Part shown: piece by piece, positions 35,481 to 45,132 of the stretch
Numbering within the stretch: position 1 is the first letter of the stretch
How the letters are laid out: every line of letters starts with the position of its first letter
DNA from: Falsiroseomonas sp050563545
GTDB lineage: Bacteria > Pseudomonadota > Alphaproteobacteria > Acetobacterales > Acetobacteraceae
DNA: 64,000 bases
NCBI RefSeq assembly: GCF_050563545.1
Contig: NZ_JBNXUM010000015.1
Span: 62,001 to 126,000, forward strand
Direction of reading: 5' to 3'
Position numbers and translations under genes: made by a program
Notes under the pieces: model-generated
Seen by the model: the letters and a program-made list of their open reading frames with translations, nothing else
Databases searched by the model: none
Told to the model about the DNA's origin: nothing

Positions 35481-36810
35481 AGCGGAACCTCACGACGCAG
35501 CCGAGCCAGGGAAGGTGGCCGGGATCGAGGTCGATGGCGCCGCGCCGCAACCGCGCATCGGCGAAGGAGAGCGGGAACGCTGCCTCGATCCAGCCGGGCT
35601 CGATGGTGAGCAGCGCGTCGCGGCGGCAGAGATCGGGCAGCCAGGTCTCGCGGTCGTCTGGCGGGCCAAGGCGATCATGCAGCGCGGCTTCCAGCGCGGC
35701 GATGGCGAGCGGCGCCAGCTGTTCCGGCAGGTCGCGAGGCTCCGGCCAAGTGCCGCCGCAGAAGGCGCGCAGGCCGTGATCGTCGGGCGGCGCGCCGAGG
35801 CCGAGGCCAATTGCGTGCAGCGCCGCCGGCAGCGCCTCGTCCAGCTCCTCGGCCAGGCCTGTCGTGGCCAGCAGCGGCAGCAGGAAGAGCAGCCCGCCCC
35901 ATTCGGTGGCGAGCGGACCGGCGAGCGGCGGCAGGTCGGGCGCCGGCGGGGCGTCTTCCGCGGCGCCCGGCGTCGTGGCGCGGGTGTGCGCGTGCGGCAC
36001 GGCGGCCGTCACTGCCGCGACCCCTTCGGTGGGGATGATCGCCTCGACGGTCGCGCTCGCTGCAGCAACCCGTGCCGGCGACGGCACCGCCCCGCGCGCG
36101 GTCGCGCGGGCCAGCAGGCGCGCAAGGGCGTCGCGACGATGCACGGCCAGCGCCGGGCGGGCGCCGATCCAGGACAGCAGCGCGGTGGCGACCGGATCGG
36201 CCGCGCTGAGCGGGAGCGGCGCGACCGGCGCGGGGTCGTCGGCGCCGAGGGGCAGCAGCGCCTCCCACTGCTGCGCGGACAGCGCGCCGAGCAGCGCGGT
36301 CAGGCTGCCGGCCTGCGGCTCGGCCAGGATCAGCCGGGCCAGGATCGGCCAGGCCGATCCGGGCTCCTCCGCGACCAGCGCGACGGCGGCGTCCAGCGCG
36401 TCGCGCGCATCCCGCGTCGCGGTTTCCGGCAGCACCGCCGCCTGGCGCCAGGCCCAGGCGCGCGACATGTCGCCGGCGGCGGCGCGGTGCAGCAGGTCCG
36501 CGATCGCCTCGCGCCGGTCGCGCCAGAGCACGACGTCCGCGCCCTTGTACGCCGTGGCGTGGTCGCGCAGCGCGGCTGCGATGACGGCGTCCAGCGCCTC
36601 CTCCAGCTTCATCCCGAGCCGCGCCGTACCGTCGCTGTCGCGGATTCGGGTGACGAGGTCGAGGCGGCGGATACAGAGGATGACGTCCGTCTCCGCCGCC
36701 GCGGGCACAGCCATGCGGCGTGGCGCCTCATCCCAGCCGCGGATCTGTTCCTCCGACAGGGCTTCGTCGGCGCGATACCGGTTGCGCCAGGTCGCGACGG
36801 AGAGGCTCAT
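35473..36810 (-). CDS. eCIS protein of unknown function, possible tape-measure family member
   Basis: 445 residues, helical and Ala/Leu-rich. The N terminus is SLSVATWRNRYRADEALSEE; near residue 305 comes ATEWGGLLFLLPLLATTGLA, resembling the GLLFLL-type segment of proteins annotated as CIS tape measures; the end LPWLGCVVRFRYA is beta-like. Its place between the Pvc12-like baseplate gene and the ATPase is where PVC/Afp loci hold the fibre and tape-measure genes. If it is the tape measure it is short, predicting a short particle. Assignment is tentative. Confidence 0.65.
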
Positions 36811-38990
36811 AGCGCGGCGCTCCACCCGTCCGGCGCGGGCCGGTCTAGGGCGGGGCGGCCCAGCAGGTCGCCGCGGCCGAGCGCGGACTCGCCGAGCGTG
36901 AGCCGTCCGAAGGCGGCGCCGCGGCCGATGGCGGAGGCGAGCCCGACATGCAGCCCGACGCCGACGCGCGAGCCCGCCTCCACGGTGCAGAGGTCGAAGA
37001 GCGTGTGGGCGGGCTTGTGCGTCTCCACCAGACGGCGGGCGCAGGCCAGTTGCTCCTCGGTCAGCCGCGCGACGAGCAGGACAGTGAAGCGGTGCGCCGC
37101 TGTCTCCGGCGCCTCGGCGCCGTCCAGCGCCGTCGCCTCCTGCACGCCGATGGCGCCGCCGACGCGCCAGCCCGCGCCGAGCACGCCGCGCGATTCTGCC
37201 GGCGCGGCGTTGCCGACAACGCCGCCGCCACGCAGGCGGAACCGCTCGATGATCAGCACCTGGCCGCCGGTCAGGATCTCCAGCATGCGGCAGAGGCCGC
37301 GGGGCGTGCCGCGGATGCGGAACAGCGCCGAGGCCTCCGCGATCATCCTGCGGCGCGCGGCTTCCGGCCAGCAGGGGTCCATCGCCAGCCCGACCAGCGA
37401 GGCCAGCCAGTCCAGGCTTTCCTTCGGCGCGACGCGCGGGTCGAGGATGCGGTGGCGCAGCGCCTCCGCCTTGCGCCATTCCGCCAGCAGCGCGGCCGGG
37501 TTGGCGAGATAGGGGCCGAGGAAGTCACGCGCGCGCGGATCGCGCCACAGCACGCGCGGCAACTGGCGCAGCAGCCCGTGGTCCTGCGTCTCCACCCGGA
37601 TGCCGCGCAGCCGCGGCGTGCGCGCGCCGTTGCCGCGCAGCGTCACGACCAGCCAGAGGAAGCGGCCGGGCGGCGCGATGACCGGCGCGTCGAAGGTCAG
37701 GAAGGGCGGATCGGCGCCCGGCGCCAGCGGCGGCGGGGAGGCATCGCGATGTAGCGCCTGTTCCGGCGGCGGCGCGACGGTGAGCGCGAGGACGGAGGGC
37801 AGGGGCGTCAGCCCGGGATCGGGGATCGCGTCGAGCGTCTCGCCCGCCGGCGCGACGCGCGTGGCGGGATCGGGCATGTCGAGGTCGTCGCGCGTGAAGC
37901 AGCGCAACGTGACGCGCGTGCCTTCCGGCACGCAGGCCTCCATCAGGATGCGGCCCCAGGGATTGCCGTCGCGCTCGCTGTCCAGCGCGAAGCCGAGCAG
38001 CGTCGCCTCGGTCGCGTAGCGCGTGCGGGCCGGTGCGGCATGACGCAAGCCGCGCGCAGTCCAGTAGGCGATGCGGCCATCCGGCGCACGGGCGATTCCC
38101 CGCCCGTCATAACCCGGTGCCTGCAGGGCGGCATGTGGAGCAAGGCTGCGGCCGGCGAGGAGGAAGCGCCGGAACTCCTCGCCAGGGCGGCGGGCGACGG
38201 TGACGAGAAGGCCGTCCGGCGTCGGATCCGCCAGCAGGTCGGTTGCGAAGGGCACGCGCCGGGGATCGGACCGGCCATCCAGCGCGGCGATCTCCGCCTC
38301 GGCCGTCCCCGCTGCGACCAGCACCAGCGCGCGGCCGCGCGCCATGGCGAGGCGGTCGGCGGCGGGAAGGCCGGCGGGCCAGGGCAGGCGGCGCGGCGGA
38401 TCGCATGGCGAGGCCGCGACCCAGCCGGGCTCGCTGCCGTCGGGCTGCGCGACCAGCACATGCGCGCGGCCATCGTCCATCGCGACGTCGCGCGGCGGGG
38501 CGGGCAGCGCAATGCGGCGCGCGACTTCGCGCTGCCAGATGTCGACCAGCCACAGCGCGGGCTCGTCGCCGGCGTCGGCGACGTAGAGGTAATCCGCTTC
38601 GTCGCAGGCCAGCGCGATCGGGCGCTTCGGCAGCGCCTGCGCCGGCGCGAAATCCACGCTTTCCGTCGCCGCGCCGGTGATGTCGAAGGGATGCGGCGGG
38701 TCGGCGACGACGTTCAGCGCGGTCTGCTTGCCCCAGACCACGTAGTCCAGCGCGCCATCCTCCGGCCGCGGGTGGAAGAAGCGGCCATGGCAGTCGAAGG
38801 CCGGACCCGCGAAGCCGCCCGTGAAAGGCGTGTCGCCGAGCGCAGGCGGCGTCGGCGGATCGAGCGGCGCGAGAGTGACGACGTCGCCCTGCAGCGCGGC
38901 GGCCGGCTGATCGCCCGACATGGCGAAGCTGCAGCGCTCCCACATTGGGCGGCCGAGGATCGCCAGCTCGGGGCCGCCGGGCAGGCGCAT
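36807..38990 (-). CDS. baseplate/tail protein (Pvc12/Afp12-like, phage tail protein I region) with beta-propeller-like N terminus
   Basis: 727 residues. Roughly residues 60-330 contain repeated LALACDEADYLYVADAGDEP- and VAMDDGRAHVLVAQPDGSEP-like strands, suggestive of NHL/WD-type propeller blades. The C-terminal region from about 475 resembles the tail-protein-I/Pvc12 module: LPRVLWRDPRARDFLGPYLA, then WLASLVGLAMDPCWPEAARR and RIRGTPRGLCRMLEILTGGQ. It would link wedge and spike in the baseplate. One base separates it from the J-type gene. Confidence 0.85.
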   Translation of the reverse strand: MRLPGGPELAILGRPMWERCSFAMSGDQPAAALQGDVVTLAPLDPPTPPALGDTPFTGGFAGPAFDCHGRFFHPRPEDGALDYVVWGKQTALNVVADPPHPFDITGAATESVDFAPAQALPKRPIALACDEADYLYVADAGDEPALWLVDIWQREVARRIALPAPPRDVAMDDGRAHVLVAQPDGSEPGWVAASPCDPPRRLPWPAGLPAADRLAMARGRALVLVAAGTAEAEIAALDGRSDPRRVPFATDLLADPTPDGLLVTVARRPGEEFRRFLLAGRSLAPHAALQAPGYDGRGIARAPDGRIAYWTARGLRHAAPARTRYATEATLLGFALDSERDGNPWGRILMEACVPEGTRVTLRCFTRDDLDMPDPATRVAPAGETLDAIPDPGLTPLPSVLALTVAPPPEQALHRDASPPPLAPGADPPFLTFDAPVIAPPGRFLWLVVTLRGNGARTPRLRGIRVETQDHGLLRQLPRVLWRDPRARDFLGPYLANPAALLAEWRKAEALRHRILDPRVAPKESLDWLASLVGLAMDPCWPEAARRRMIAEASALFRIRGTPRGLCRMLEILTGGQVLIIERFRLRGGGVVGNAAPAESRGVLGAGWRVGGAIGVQEATALDGAEAPETAAHRFTVLLVARLTEEQLACARRLVETHKPAHTLFDLCTVEAGSRVGVGLHVGLASAIGRGAAFGRLTLGESALGRGDLLGRPALDRPAPDGWSAAL

Positions 38991-38991
38991 C

Positions 38992-41199
38992 TCAGCACTC
39001 CTCCCGCAGCACGGGGATCGGCACGGGATTGCCGCCGGAGGGCGGCTTCACGCCGTCCGCGGGATCGGGCGGCGTCGGGCCGTCCACGATGGTGACGCCG
39101 ACGATCTCCGGCACTTCCCAGCGTTCCAGCGGGACGGTCCCCATGCGCTGCCAGGTGCCGTCCACCAGCGCGGCCAGCGCGATCGCCTCGACGAAGGCGA
39201 CGCCCTCGACCTGCATCGCGACACCTTCCAGCTCGCGGTCCAGGATGCGGCGGCCGAGCGGCCAGCCCTTGCCGTCGGGCCCATAGGGCGGCAGCGGCGC
39301 GAGGTAGCGGCGCAGCACCAGCTCCACCCAGTTGCGCACGGCATCCAGCCCGTAGCCGTCCTTCACGCTGAGCGCGACCGACAGCGCAATGGGCCGGTAG
39401 CTCGGCGGAATGACGTAGAGCTCCGTCGTCACCAGGCGCCTGGTGTCGAGCCAGCGGCACACCTGGCGGAGCTGCCAGGTGTCAGGCACCGGCGCCTCGG
39501 GGTGCTGCGGGTCGCTGGCGGGCCAGACGACGACGCTGACGACGCCCGCGCGGGGATGCGCGCGGTCCGGCGCGTGGAACAGCGGCAGGCATTCCGCCCG
39601 GCCGAGCTGCACGCCCGGCGTCTGCAGCGCGAGCTCCGCGAAGTCGTCGCGCGTCACGGCGCGGTTGCGGCGGCGGAGCTCGCCGGCGATGCGGGTCAAG
39701 CCTTCCTCGACGGTCTCGGCATCGGCGCCGCCAGCGGCGGGGAAGGGGTTCGCGATGGCCGGCCCGGCGGCGAGCGGGCGAAGCGCATATGGCGCGCCGT
39801 CCGGCATCGGCTGGCCGAGCGCGGCGATCGCCTTGGCCGGCACGTTGCCGGCCGCGCCGCCACCATGCCGGTAGGAAAGGACGCGGATGCGCTCGCCGAT
39901 CTGCGGAGCCCGCCGGCCGAAGCGGATCGTCCCGGCCTCGGCGTCCACGGTGAAGTGGCGATCGGAGCGGCCGCTGGCGTCGAGGTCGTCCCTTGGCTGC
40001 CAGTCCGTCCAACTGCCGGCTTCCTCGACCTGCAAGCGGATCGGGTTGCGCGGATCCACCAGCACGGGACGGTTCGCCAGCGCGAAGGCCTGGCTGGGCT
40101 GGCCGTTCCCGGTGCCGAGAAGCTCTGGCGCGGTGGCGATGGATTGGGTCGCCGACAGCGCGTTCAGCCAGATGCCCTGGAGCGTGCCGATCCGGCTGCC
40201 ATCGGCGCGCCAGACGCGCAGCCAGAACCAGAGCCTGGACGCCTGGTCCGGGTTCTCCAGCACGGGCGGGTAGTCACCGGTGCCCTCGAGGCCCGGCGGG
40301 GCAGGCGGCGCGCCAACGGTGGCGAGATCCGCCGGCAGCTCGATCCGCGCGACGCCCTCGGCAGTGAAGCCTTCCGTGCCGTCGGCGGCGACGCGCAGGG
40401 GCAACAGGCGCGGCTTGCCCGAGGGCGTCGGCTTCGCGGCGGTGGCGCGCCATTCCAGCGCCGGGCGCGCGGAGGGCGCCTCGCCCGGGCAGGCCGGCAC
40501 CTCGTCAAGCGCCGGCGTCACCCGCGCGGGCGAGACGCCGACGGTCACCGACACCACGCCGCGCATACCCGGATCGAGCGCGAGGGCGGGGTCCTTCAGC
40601 ACCGCGATCCAGACGCTGCCGTCGATCGTGTCCGAGAAATCGAGCGGCGGCGTGCTGCCATCCGGCGCCAGCGCCACCGGCCGGTAAGTCACGACGGCGC
40701 CGAGCCCGGGCGTCGCATCCGCCACCGCGTCGATCTTGCCCTGCACGACCCCGTGCAGCTCGGGTTCCGTCGCGGCGTCGGGCATCGGCGTGGGCTTGCG
40801 GGCGATGGTCACGCAATCCAGCGGCCAGCACGGCGCATCGGCGTCCACGGTGAACACCGTCTTGCCGGCGCGCAGCTGGTCCCCGGCATAGAAGATCACG
40901 CCACGGGGCGCGAGCGGCCCGGCCTTGGGTTGCACGCGCAGCAGCGCGGTGGCCGGACACGCCGTCCGCAACGGCAGGTCGAGCAGCTTCAGGAAGGCGA
41001 GTTGCGTCGCTTCCGGGATCTGGTTGAAGCGGAACTGAAGCCCTTCGCCGAGGAATGCGAAGAGCTCCAGAAGCGTCACCGCGGGATCGCTGCGGCTGTA
41101 GTCCGTCCAGTCGGGGTTGTAGACCGGAATCCGGTCCATCAGCTCGCCGCGGATCTGGTCGAAGCTGCGGTCGTCCAGGACGGGGGGCAGGATCGGCAT
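38992..41199 (-). CDS. baseplate J-like wedge protein (Pvc11/Afp11-like)
   Basis: 735 residues matching the putative baseplate assembly family: it begins PILPPVLDDRSFDQIRGELM, then VYNPDWTDYSRSDPAVTLLE and FAFLGEGLQFRFNQIPEATQ, the typical wedge N terminus. The C terminus has the gpJ-like EGLTRIAGELRRRNRAVTRD, DFAELALQTPGVQLGRAECL, and VEGVAFVEAIALAAL. The protein forms baseplate wedges in eCIS particles with gp25. Three bases separate it from gp25. Confidence 0.93.
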   Translation of the reverse strand: MPILPPVLDDRSFDQIRGELMDRIPVYNPDWTDYSRSDPAVTLLELFAFLGEGLQFRFNQIPEATQLAFLKLLDLPLRTACPATALLRVQPKAGPLAPRGVIFYAGDQLRAGKTVFTVDADAPCWPLDCVTIARKPTPMPDAATEPELHGVVQGKIDAVADATPGLGAVVTYRPVALAPDGSTPPLDFSDTIDGSVWIAVLKDPALALDPGMRGVVSVTVGVSPARVTPALDEVPACPGEAPSARPALEWRATAAKPTPSGKPRLLPLRVAADGTEGFTAEGVARIELPADLATVGAPPAPPGLEGTGDYPPVLENPDQASRLWFWLRVWRADGSRIGTLQGIWLNALSATQSIATAPELLGTGNGQPSQAFALANRPVLVDPRNPIRLQVEEAGSWTDWQPRDDLDASGRSDRHFTVDAEAGTIRFGRRAPQIGERIRVLSYRHGGGAAGNVPAKAIAALGQPMPDGAPYALRPLAAGPAIANPFPAAGGADAETVEEGLTRIAGELRRRNRAVTRDDFAELALQTPGVQLGRAECLPLFHAPDRAHPRAGVVSVVVWPASDPQHPEAPVPDTWQLRQVCRWLDTRRLVTTELYVIPPSYRPIALSVALSVKDGYGLDAVRNWVELVLRRYLAPLPPYGPDGKGWPLGRRILDRELEGVAMQVEGVAFVEAIALAALVDGTWQRMGTVPLERWEVPEIVGVTIVDGPTPPDPADGVKPPSGGNPVPIPVLREEC

Positions 41200-41202
41200 C
41201 GC

Positions 41203-41592
41203 CTACCTCAACGGCAGCGGATAGATCAGCGTGTCGCGCCTGCCGGTCGCGACATGCGCGTAGCGCAGCGTCACCAGGACCAGCGAGGGGTCGTCGGCCG
41301 GCGCGGCCTCGACTTCCACGCCGGTGATGCGCTTCTCCCAGTGGCGCAGCGCGTCGGTGATGGCGCGCTCGATACCGGCGCGGGTCGCGACGCTGTTGGG
41401 CTGCATCAGGAACCGCCGCAACCCGCAGCCGAACTCCGGCAGCATCACGCGTTCCCCGGGTTCGGTGTCGAGGATGATGAGGATGGATTGCCGCACCTTC
41501 TCCGCGCCCTCGGCGCGCGGCAGGCGGCCCTGGTCGGGGGCCAGCGGCAGGCCGGCGCCGCGGCCGAGCAGTTCGGTGAGCAGGCTGCTCAT
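41203..41592 (-). CDS. gp25-like baseplate wedge protein (Pvc9/Afp9-like)
   Basis: 129 residues. It carries GAEKVRQSILIILDTEPGER, VMLPEFGCGLRRFLMQPNS and DALRHWEKRITGVEVEAAP, the signature of T4 gp25/TssE-type wedge proteins that nucleate the sheath. Length is usual. Its start overlaps the stop of the preceding hydrophobic-segment gene by four bases. Confidence 0.95.
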   Translation of the reverse strand: MSSLLTELLGRGAGLPLAPDQGRLPRAEGAEKVRQSILIILDTEPGERVMLPEFGCGLRRFLMQPNSVATRAGIERAITDALRHWEKRITGVEVEAAPADDPSLVLVTLRYAHVATGRRDTLIYPLPLR

Positions 41593-43388
41593 CCCCGTCC
41601 CTCCACAAGGCGCCAGGCGGCTTGGCGGCGCGGTTCATAGACCAGGGCGCCAAACCCGGCGGCGGCGGTCGGCGCGTCCTCGGGGTCGTCCACGCCGTCC
41701 GCGAGCGCAGCGTTGTCCGCCATGCCGCGATGCATCGTGCCCAGCGCGTTGTTGGAGAAGGCGTCGAGCCTGTCGCCGGGCGCTTCCACGCCATTGGCCT
41801 CAATCTTCGCGCGGAGATTGGCGGTCAGCGCGGCCTGCAATTCGCTCGCCGAGGCCAGGGAGACGCCGTCAACCGAGACCTTGAAGTCCAGATCCAGGTC
41901 CACGCTCGGCGGCGTCGCGGCGAGCTTGGCGTCCAGAGCGGCGTCGAACTTCACCTGCGGCGGGATGCAGAAGCGGAACAGCAGCAGGAACCAGAGCTGG
42001 AAGACGAAGACCACGATCGGCAGGAAGAGGTTGAGCACGAAGAGCGCGACGATGGTGATCAGCGGGATGGAGAAGAAGCAGACCGCCTTGCCGCCCATCG
42101 TCCCGCCGCTCGCCGCGCCGTCCTTCACCTTGGGCGAGAGGTGCTGCGGTTGGATCACCCGTACCGGCGAAAGCTTGCCGCGCGGCCTGGCCGCGATCTG
42201 GGCCGCTAGCTCGCGCAGATCCGGCATCTTGATGCTGATCGGGCGGTTGGCGCTGCCCACGGGATCGAACGGCGCGGCGACGCGATAGGGCTCGGTCGGC
42301 GCGGACCATACGACCTCGCCGTGGCAATCCGGTACGCGGCCCGTCGGCGGGCAGCACGGCTTGTGGCGGCGGACGAAGCAGCGGATTTCGTAGGTGCTGG
42401 CATCCTCGAAGCGGCTGTGGCCGTTGGCGTCGTGCTGCAGGCTGGCCGTCGGGATCAGGCCATAGTTGATCGTGCGGCCCGCGGCGTCGTGGCGGGCGTC
42501 GCCCGGCGGGGCAATGAGCGGGAACAGCGGCAGCACATGTTCGCCGGTCTTGGCAGGATCCGCCGCCTCATCGGCCAGCGGCGTCCAGGCACCGCGCGTC
42601 CCGGGGCCCGACGTCGCCGGGATCCAGGCCTCGACGCGGACGGTGATGCCGTTCGTGTCGAACCAGCCGTTGAGCTCGGCGCGCTCGGACGCGACGGCGG
42701 TCTCGGCGGCCAGGATCGCGGGCGCGAGGGTGCCGTCGGCTTCCATCGCCACCAGGCTCGCCTTGCGCGCCGCGGCGAGGTCGTCGCGCAGCGGCGTCTG
42801 CTGCTTCAGCTCCGCCAGCCCGGCCTCGGCGCGACGTAGCGACTGCGCGCGTTCGGCGGCTTCCTTCACCAAGGCCGGCGGGACGACGCGCTGGCGGCGG
42901 CGGACGACGAAGCCGGCCTGGCAGAACTCCGCCCGCGGCACGGTCGGGAAACCCGGCACGTCGCAATGCAGCTCGCAGACCACGAGGTAATGACGGTCAT
43001 GCGCAGGCTGGTAGAGCTTGCGCAGCCCGCTCGGCACCAGCCGCGCGCGGTGCAGCTGGGACAGGATCTCGGGCGTCGTCGCCTCGGCCGGCTTCACCGG
43101 CGTGCCGTCCGGCTTCGTCGCGAAGAGCGCGGCGAGCTTGCCCACGAGGTTGCCGCCGGAGACCGCGGGCAGCAGGTCCACGGTCGAGACGACGTCCACC
43201 TCCGCGTCGAAGACCAGGCTGTGTTGCGGATCGGCGAGGAAGCCCGGGATGAAACCGGCGCCGGCGAACTTCTGGATCGCCGGCGCAGCGAGCCGGCCAT
43301 CGGCGGGAAAGGCGGCGCGTGGCCAGCGCCACCAGGGACCCACCAGCTTCCACGGATGCTTCGGGGGGTGCGCGGGCAGGGCTACCAT
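41589..43388 (-). CDS. eCIS protein with hydrophobic (membrane-type) segment, unknown function
   Basis: 599 residues from ATG 43388, overlapping the spike gene by seven bases. The N-terminal two thirds are soluble, with a helical part near 200-260 and a Cys cluster (RCFVRRHKPCCPPTGRVPDC). Residues about 431-475 are almost continuously hydrophobic (FFSIPLITIVALFVLNLFLP then IVVFVFQLWFLLLFRFC), long enough for two membrane spans or a hairpin. A soluble helical tail follows. I know no function. Lying between spike and gp25 genes it is likely a baseplate-linked protein; the segment suggests membrane anchoring or insertion. Confidence 0.75.
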   Translation of the reverse strand: MVALPAHPPKHPWKLVGPWWRWPRAAFPADGRLAAPAIQKFAGAGFIPGFLADPQHSLVFDAEVDVVSTVDLLPAVSGGNLVGKLAALFATKPDGTPVKPAEATTPEILSQLHRARLVPSGLRKLYQPAHDRHYLVVCELHCDVPGFPTVPRAEFCQAGFVVRRRQRVVPPALVKEAAERAQSLRRAEAGLAELKQQTPLRDDLAAARKASLVAMEADGTLAPAILAAETAVASERAELNGWFDTNGITVRVEAWIPATSGPGTRGAWTPLADEAADPAKTGEHVLPLFPLIAPPGDARHDAAGRTINYGLIPTASLQHDANGHSRFEDASTYEIRCFVRRHKPCCPPTGRVPDCHGEVVWSAPTEPYRVAAPFDPVGSANRPISIKMPDLRELAAQIAARPRGKLSPVRVIQPQHLSPKVKDGAASGGTMGGKAVCFFSIPLITIVALFVLNLFLPIVVFVFQLWFLLLFRFCIPPQVKFDAALDAKLAATPPSVDLDLDFKVSVDGVSLASASELQAALTANLRAKIEANGVEAPGDRLDAFSNNALGTMHRGMADNAALADGVDDPEDAPTAAAGFGALVYEPRRQAAWRLVEGRG

Positions 43389-44038
43389 ATGTTGCCCGCC
43401 CCTGGCGTGTAGCTGGAAGACACGACGGAGGTCGCGATCAGCGTCTGGCACTGCACGATGCCGTCGCACATCACGACCGGCGCATGCAGGTTCACGGCGC
43501 TGGCCGTCACCTCCACCGTCGAATTCGCGGTCACGCTGACCTGGCCCGCGACGTTGATGACGATAGTGCAGCCGTTGCTGTGCGCAACGCGCACTTCCTG
43601 CGCGGCATTGTCCAGCACCAGCTTGTGGCCGGACGGCATGGACACCGTGACCTTCTCCGCGCCCTGCGTGTCGTCGAACTGAAGCAGGCTGCCCGAGCGC
43701 GTCTTCAGCGTGCGGAGATTGTTCGCGGCCTGCGGCGTTTCCGGCAGGCTCGCCCGGCCGTTCCAGCAGGCGCCGAGGATGTAGGGGCGCGCGGGATCCC
43801 CGGCCTCGAAGGCCACGACGACCTGGCTGTCCACCTCCGGCAGGATCTGCAGGCCCTGGTCGGCATCGGCGTAGGGGCTCAGCAGCGTGGCCCAGGCGGT
43901 GACGCCGCTGCCCTCGCCGAAGCTTGGGAAGCGCACCTTGATGCGGCCGAGATCGTCGGGGTCGACGATGTCCTCGACCAGCGCGGGGAACAGGCCGTGG
44001 TGGCGCGCGCGGTCCTCGATCGCGATGCCGTCCGTCAT
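43382..44038 (-). CDS. gp5-like spike protein (phage baseplate assembly protein V, OB-fold)
   Basis: 218 residues. The N-terminal OB-fold shows LFPALVEDIVDPDDLGRIKV, WATLLSPYADADQGLQILPE and VVVAFEAGDPARPYILGACW, as in VgrG/gp5 proteins. The C terminus is a run of short Val/Thr/Ser-rich strands (INVAGQVSVTANSTVEVTAS) typical of a beta-helical needle. Together with the separate gp27-like protein it makes up the function of Pvc8. ATGA overlap with that gene. Confidence 0.92.
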   Translation of the reverse strand: MTDGIAIEDRARHHGLFPALVEDIVDPDDLGRIKVRFPSFGEGSGVTAWATLLSPYADADQGLQILPEVDSQVVVAFEAGDPARPYILGACWNGRASLPETPQAANNLRTLKTRSGSLLQFDDTQGAEKVTVSMPSGHKLVLDNAAQEVRVAHSNGCTIVINVAGQVSVTANSTVEVTASAVNLHAPVVMCDGIVQCQTLIATSVVSSSYTPGAGNIW

Positions 44039-45129
44039 GACGGCGATCCCAGGCCGGCGCGCTCCGCCCAGAACAGGGTGCGGTAGCCGTTCACCAGGTC
44101 ATAGCGATGCAGGCTGCGCGTCACGCGGTAGCCTTCGCCGGCGAAGATGTCGCCGACGCGCTCGAGCTTCAGTCTCGCGCCGGGGCGGAGGTTCGGCGTG
44201 CCGTCTGTCACGCCCTCGGCCTGCACGAAGCGGCGCGCGCGGGAGAGCATGGCGGCGCGCGACCAGGCCCGCGCCTCGGCCGCGGAAAGCGGCACGTCGC
44301 GCAGCCGGAAGCTGTCGCGCGTGCCGAAGGCGCTCTCCAGCAGGGACGGACCGGTGCGGCGGCCCTCGGACTCGGAGGTCGCGACAGAGGCCTCGCCATC
44401 CTCGGCGATCGTCGCCTTGTCGCCGGCGTCGAAGCCGCCGACCGTCACCTTGCTGCGCTGCTCCGCGAGGTCGGCCCGGATCGCGACGCGGATCAGCGTC
44501 GCGCCCTGGATCAGCGTAATGGAGGGGCCATCGCGTCTCCCGCGTTCCGCGACATGGATGCTGCGCTCGTCCAGCCAGATCTCGCCGGCGAGCCGAGCCG
44601 CCTGGTCGCGCAGGAAGGCCAGGTCCGTCTGGTTCCACTGCTGCAGCATTTTCTGCGCGGGGCCATCGAGGTCCACGCTGGCGGAAAGGCCGTGCTGCGC
44701 GGCGATGCCCTGCGCGATGTCCTCGATCGTCGCGTTCTCCCAGGTGCGGAAGCGGCGCGTCATGCGGAGGTCCATCAGTCGGTCCTCGGCGCGGACATGC
44801 AGCTGGGGCTCGCGGCCCTGCTCCATCTCCAGCTCGATCGCGCTGATGCGGCCTTCGAAGACGCGGTCCTGCGCGCCGGCGCGGCCCATCCGGACCTCAA
44901 TGACCTTGCCGAAATCCAGCACCCGGCCATCGAGCCAGAGCAGCGATTCGTCGCGCTCGCCGCGTGTGGGGCCGATGGCGGAGAGGGTGAAGCGCAGGCT
45001 CGCCATGCCCTCCGTGCTCTCCTCGACCTCCAGCTCCAGCAGGTCGCGGGAGAGCTCCATCCGGTCCTGCCCGTCCACGCGGAAGCCGGGCTGGGACGAG
45101 GCGAAGAGGATGGCCTGGCCGTCGGGCAT
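44035..45129 (-). CDS. gp27-like hub protein (phage late control D / Pvc8 N-terminal part)
   Basis: 364 residues resembling the late-control-D/VgrG N-terminal half: LELEVEESTEGMASLRFTLS, VFEGRISAIELEMEQGREPQ, VRAEDRLMDLRMTRRFRTWE, IAQGIAAQHGLSASVDLDGP and QQWNQTDLAFLRDQAARLAG. Trimers of such proteins form the hub joining tube and spike. No OB-fold is fused; it is provided by the next gene. Start ATG 45129 lies three bases after the small Pvc6-like gene. Confidence 0.92.
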   Translation of the reverse strand: MPDGQAILFASSQPGFRVDGQDRMELSRDLLELEVEESTEGMASLRFTLSAIGPTRGERDESLLWLDGRVLDFGKVIEVRMGRAGAQDRVFEGRISAIELEMEQGREPQLHVRAEDRLMDLRMTRRFRTWENATIEDIAQGIAAQHGLSASVDLDGPAQKMLQQWNQTDLAFLRDQAARLAGEIWLDERSIHVAERGRRDGPSITLIQGATLIRVAIRADLAEQRSKVTVGGFDAGDKATIAEDGEASVATSESEGRRTGPSLLESAFGTRDSFRLRDVPLSAAEARAWSRAAMLSRARRFVQAEGVTDGTPNLRPGARLKLERVGDIFAGEGYRVTRSLHRYDLVNGYRTLFWAERAGLGSPS

Positions 45130-45132
45130 GGC

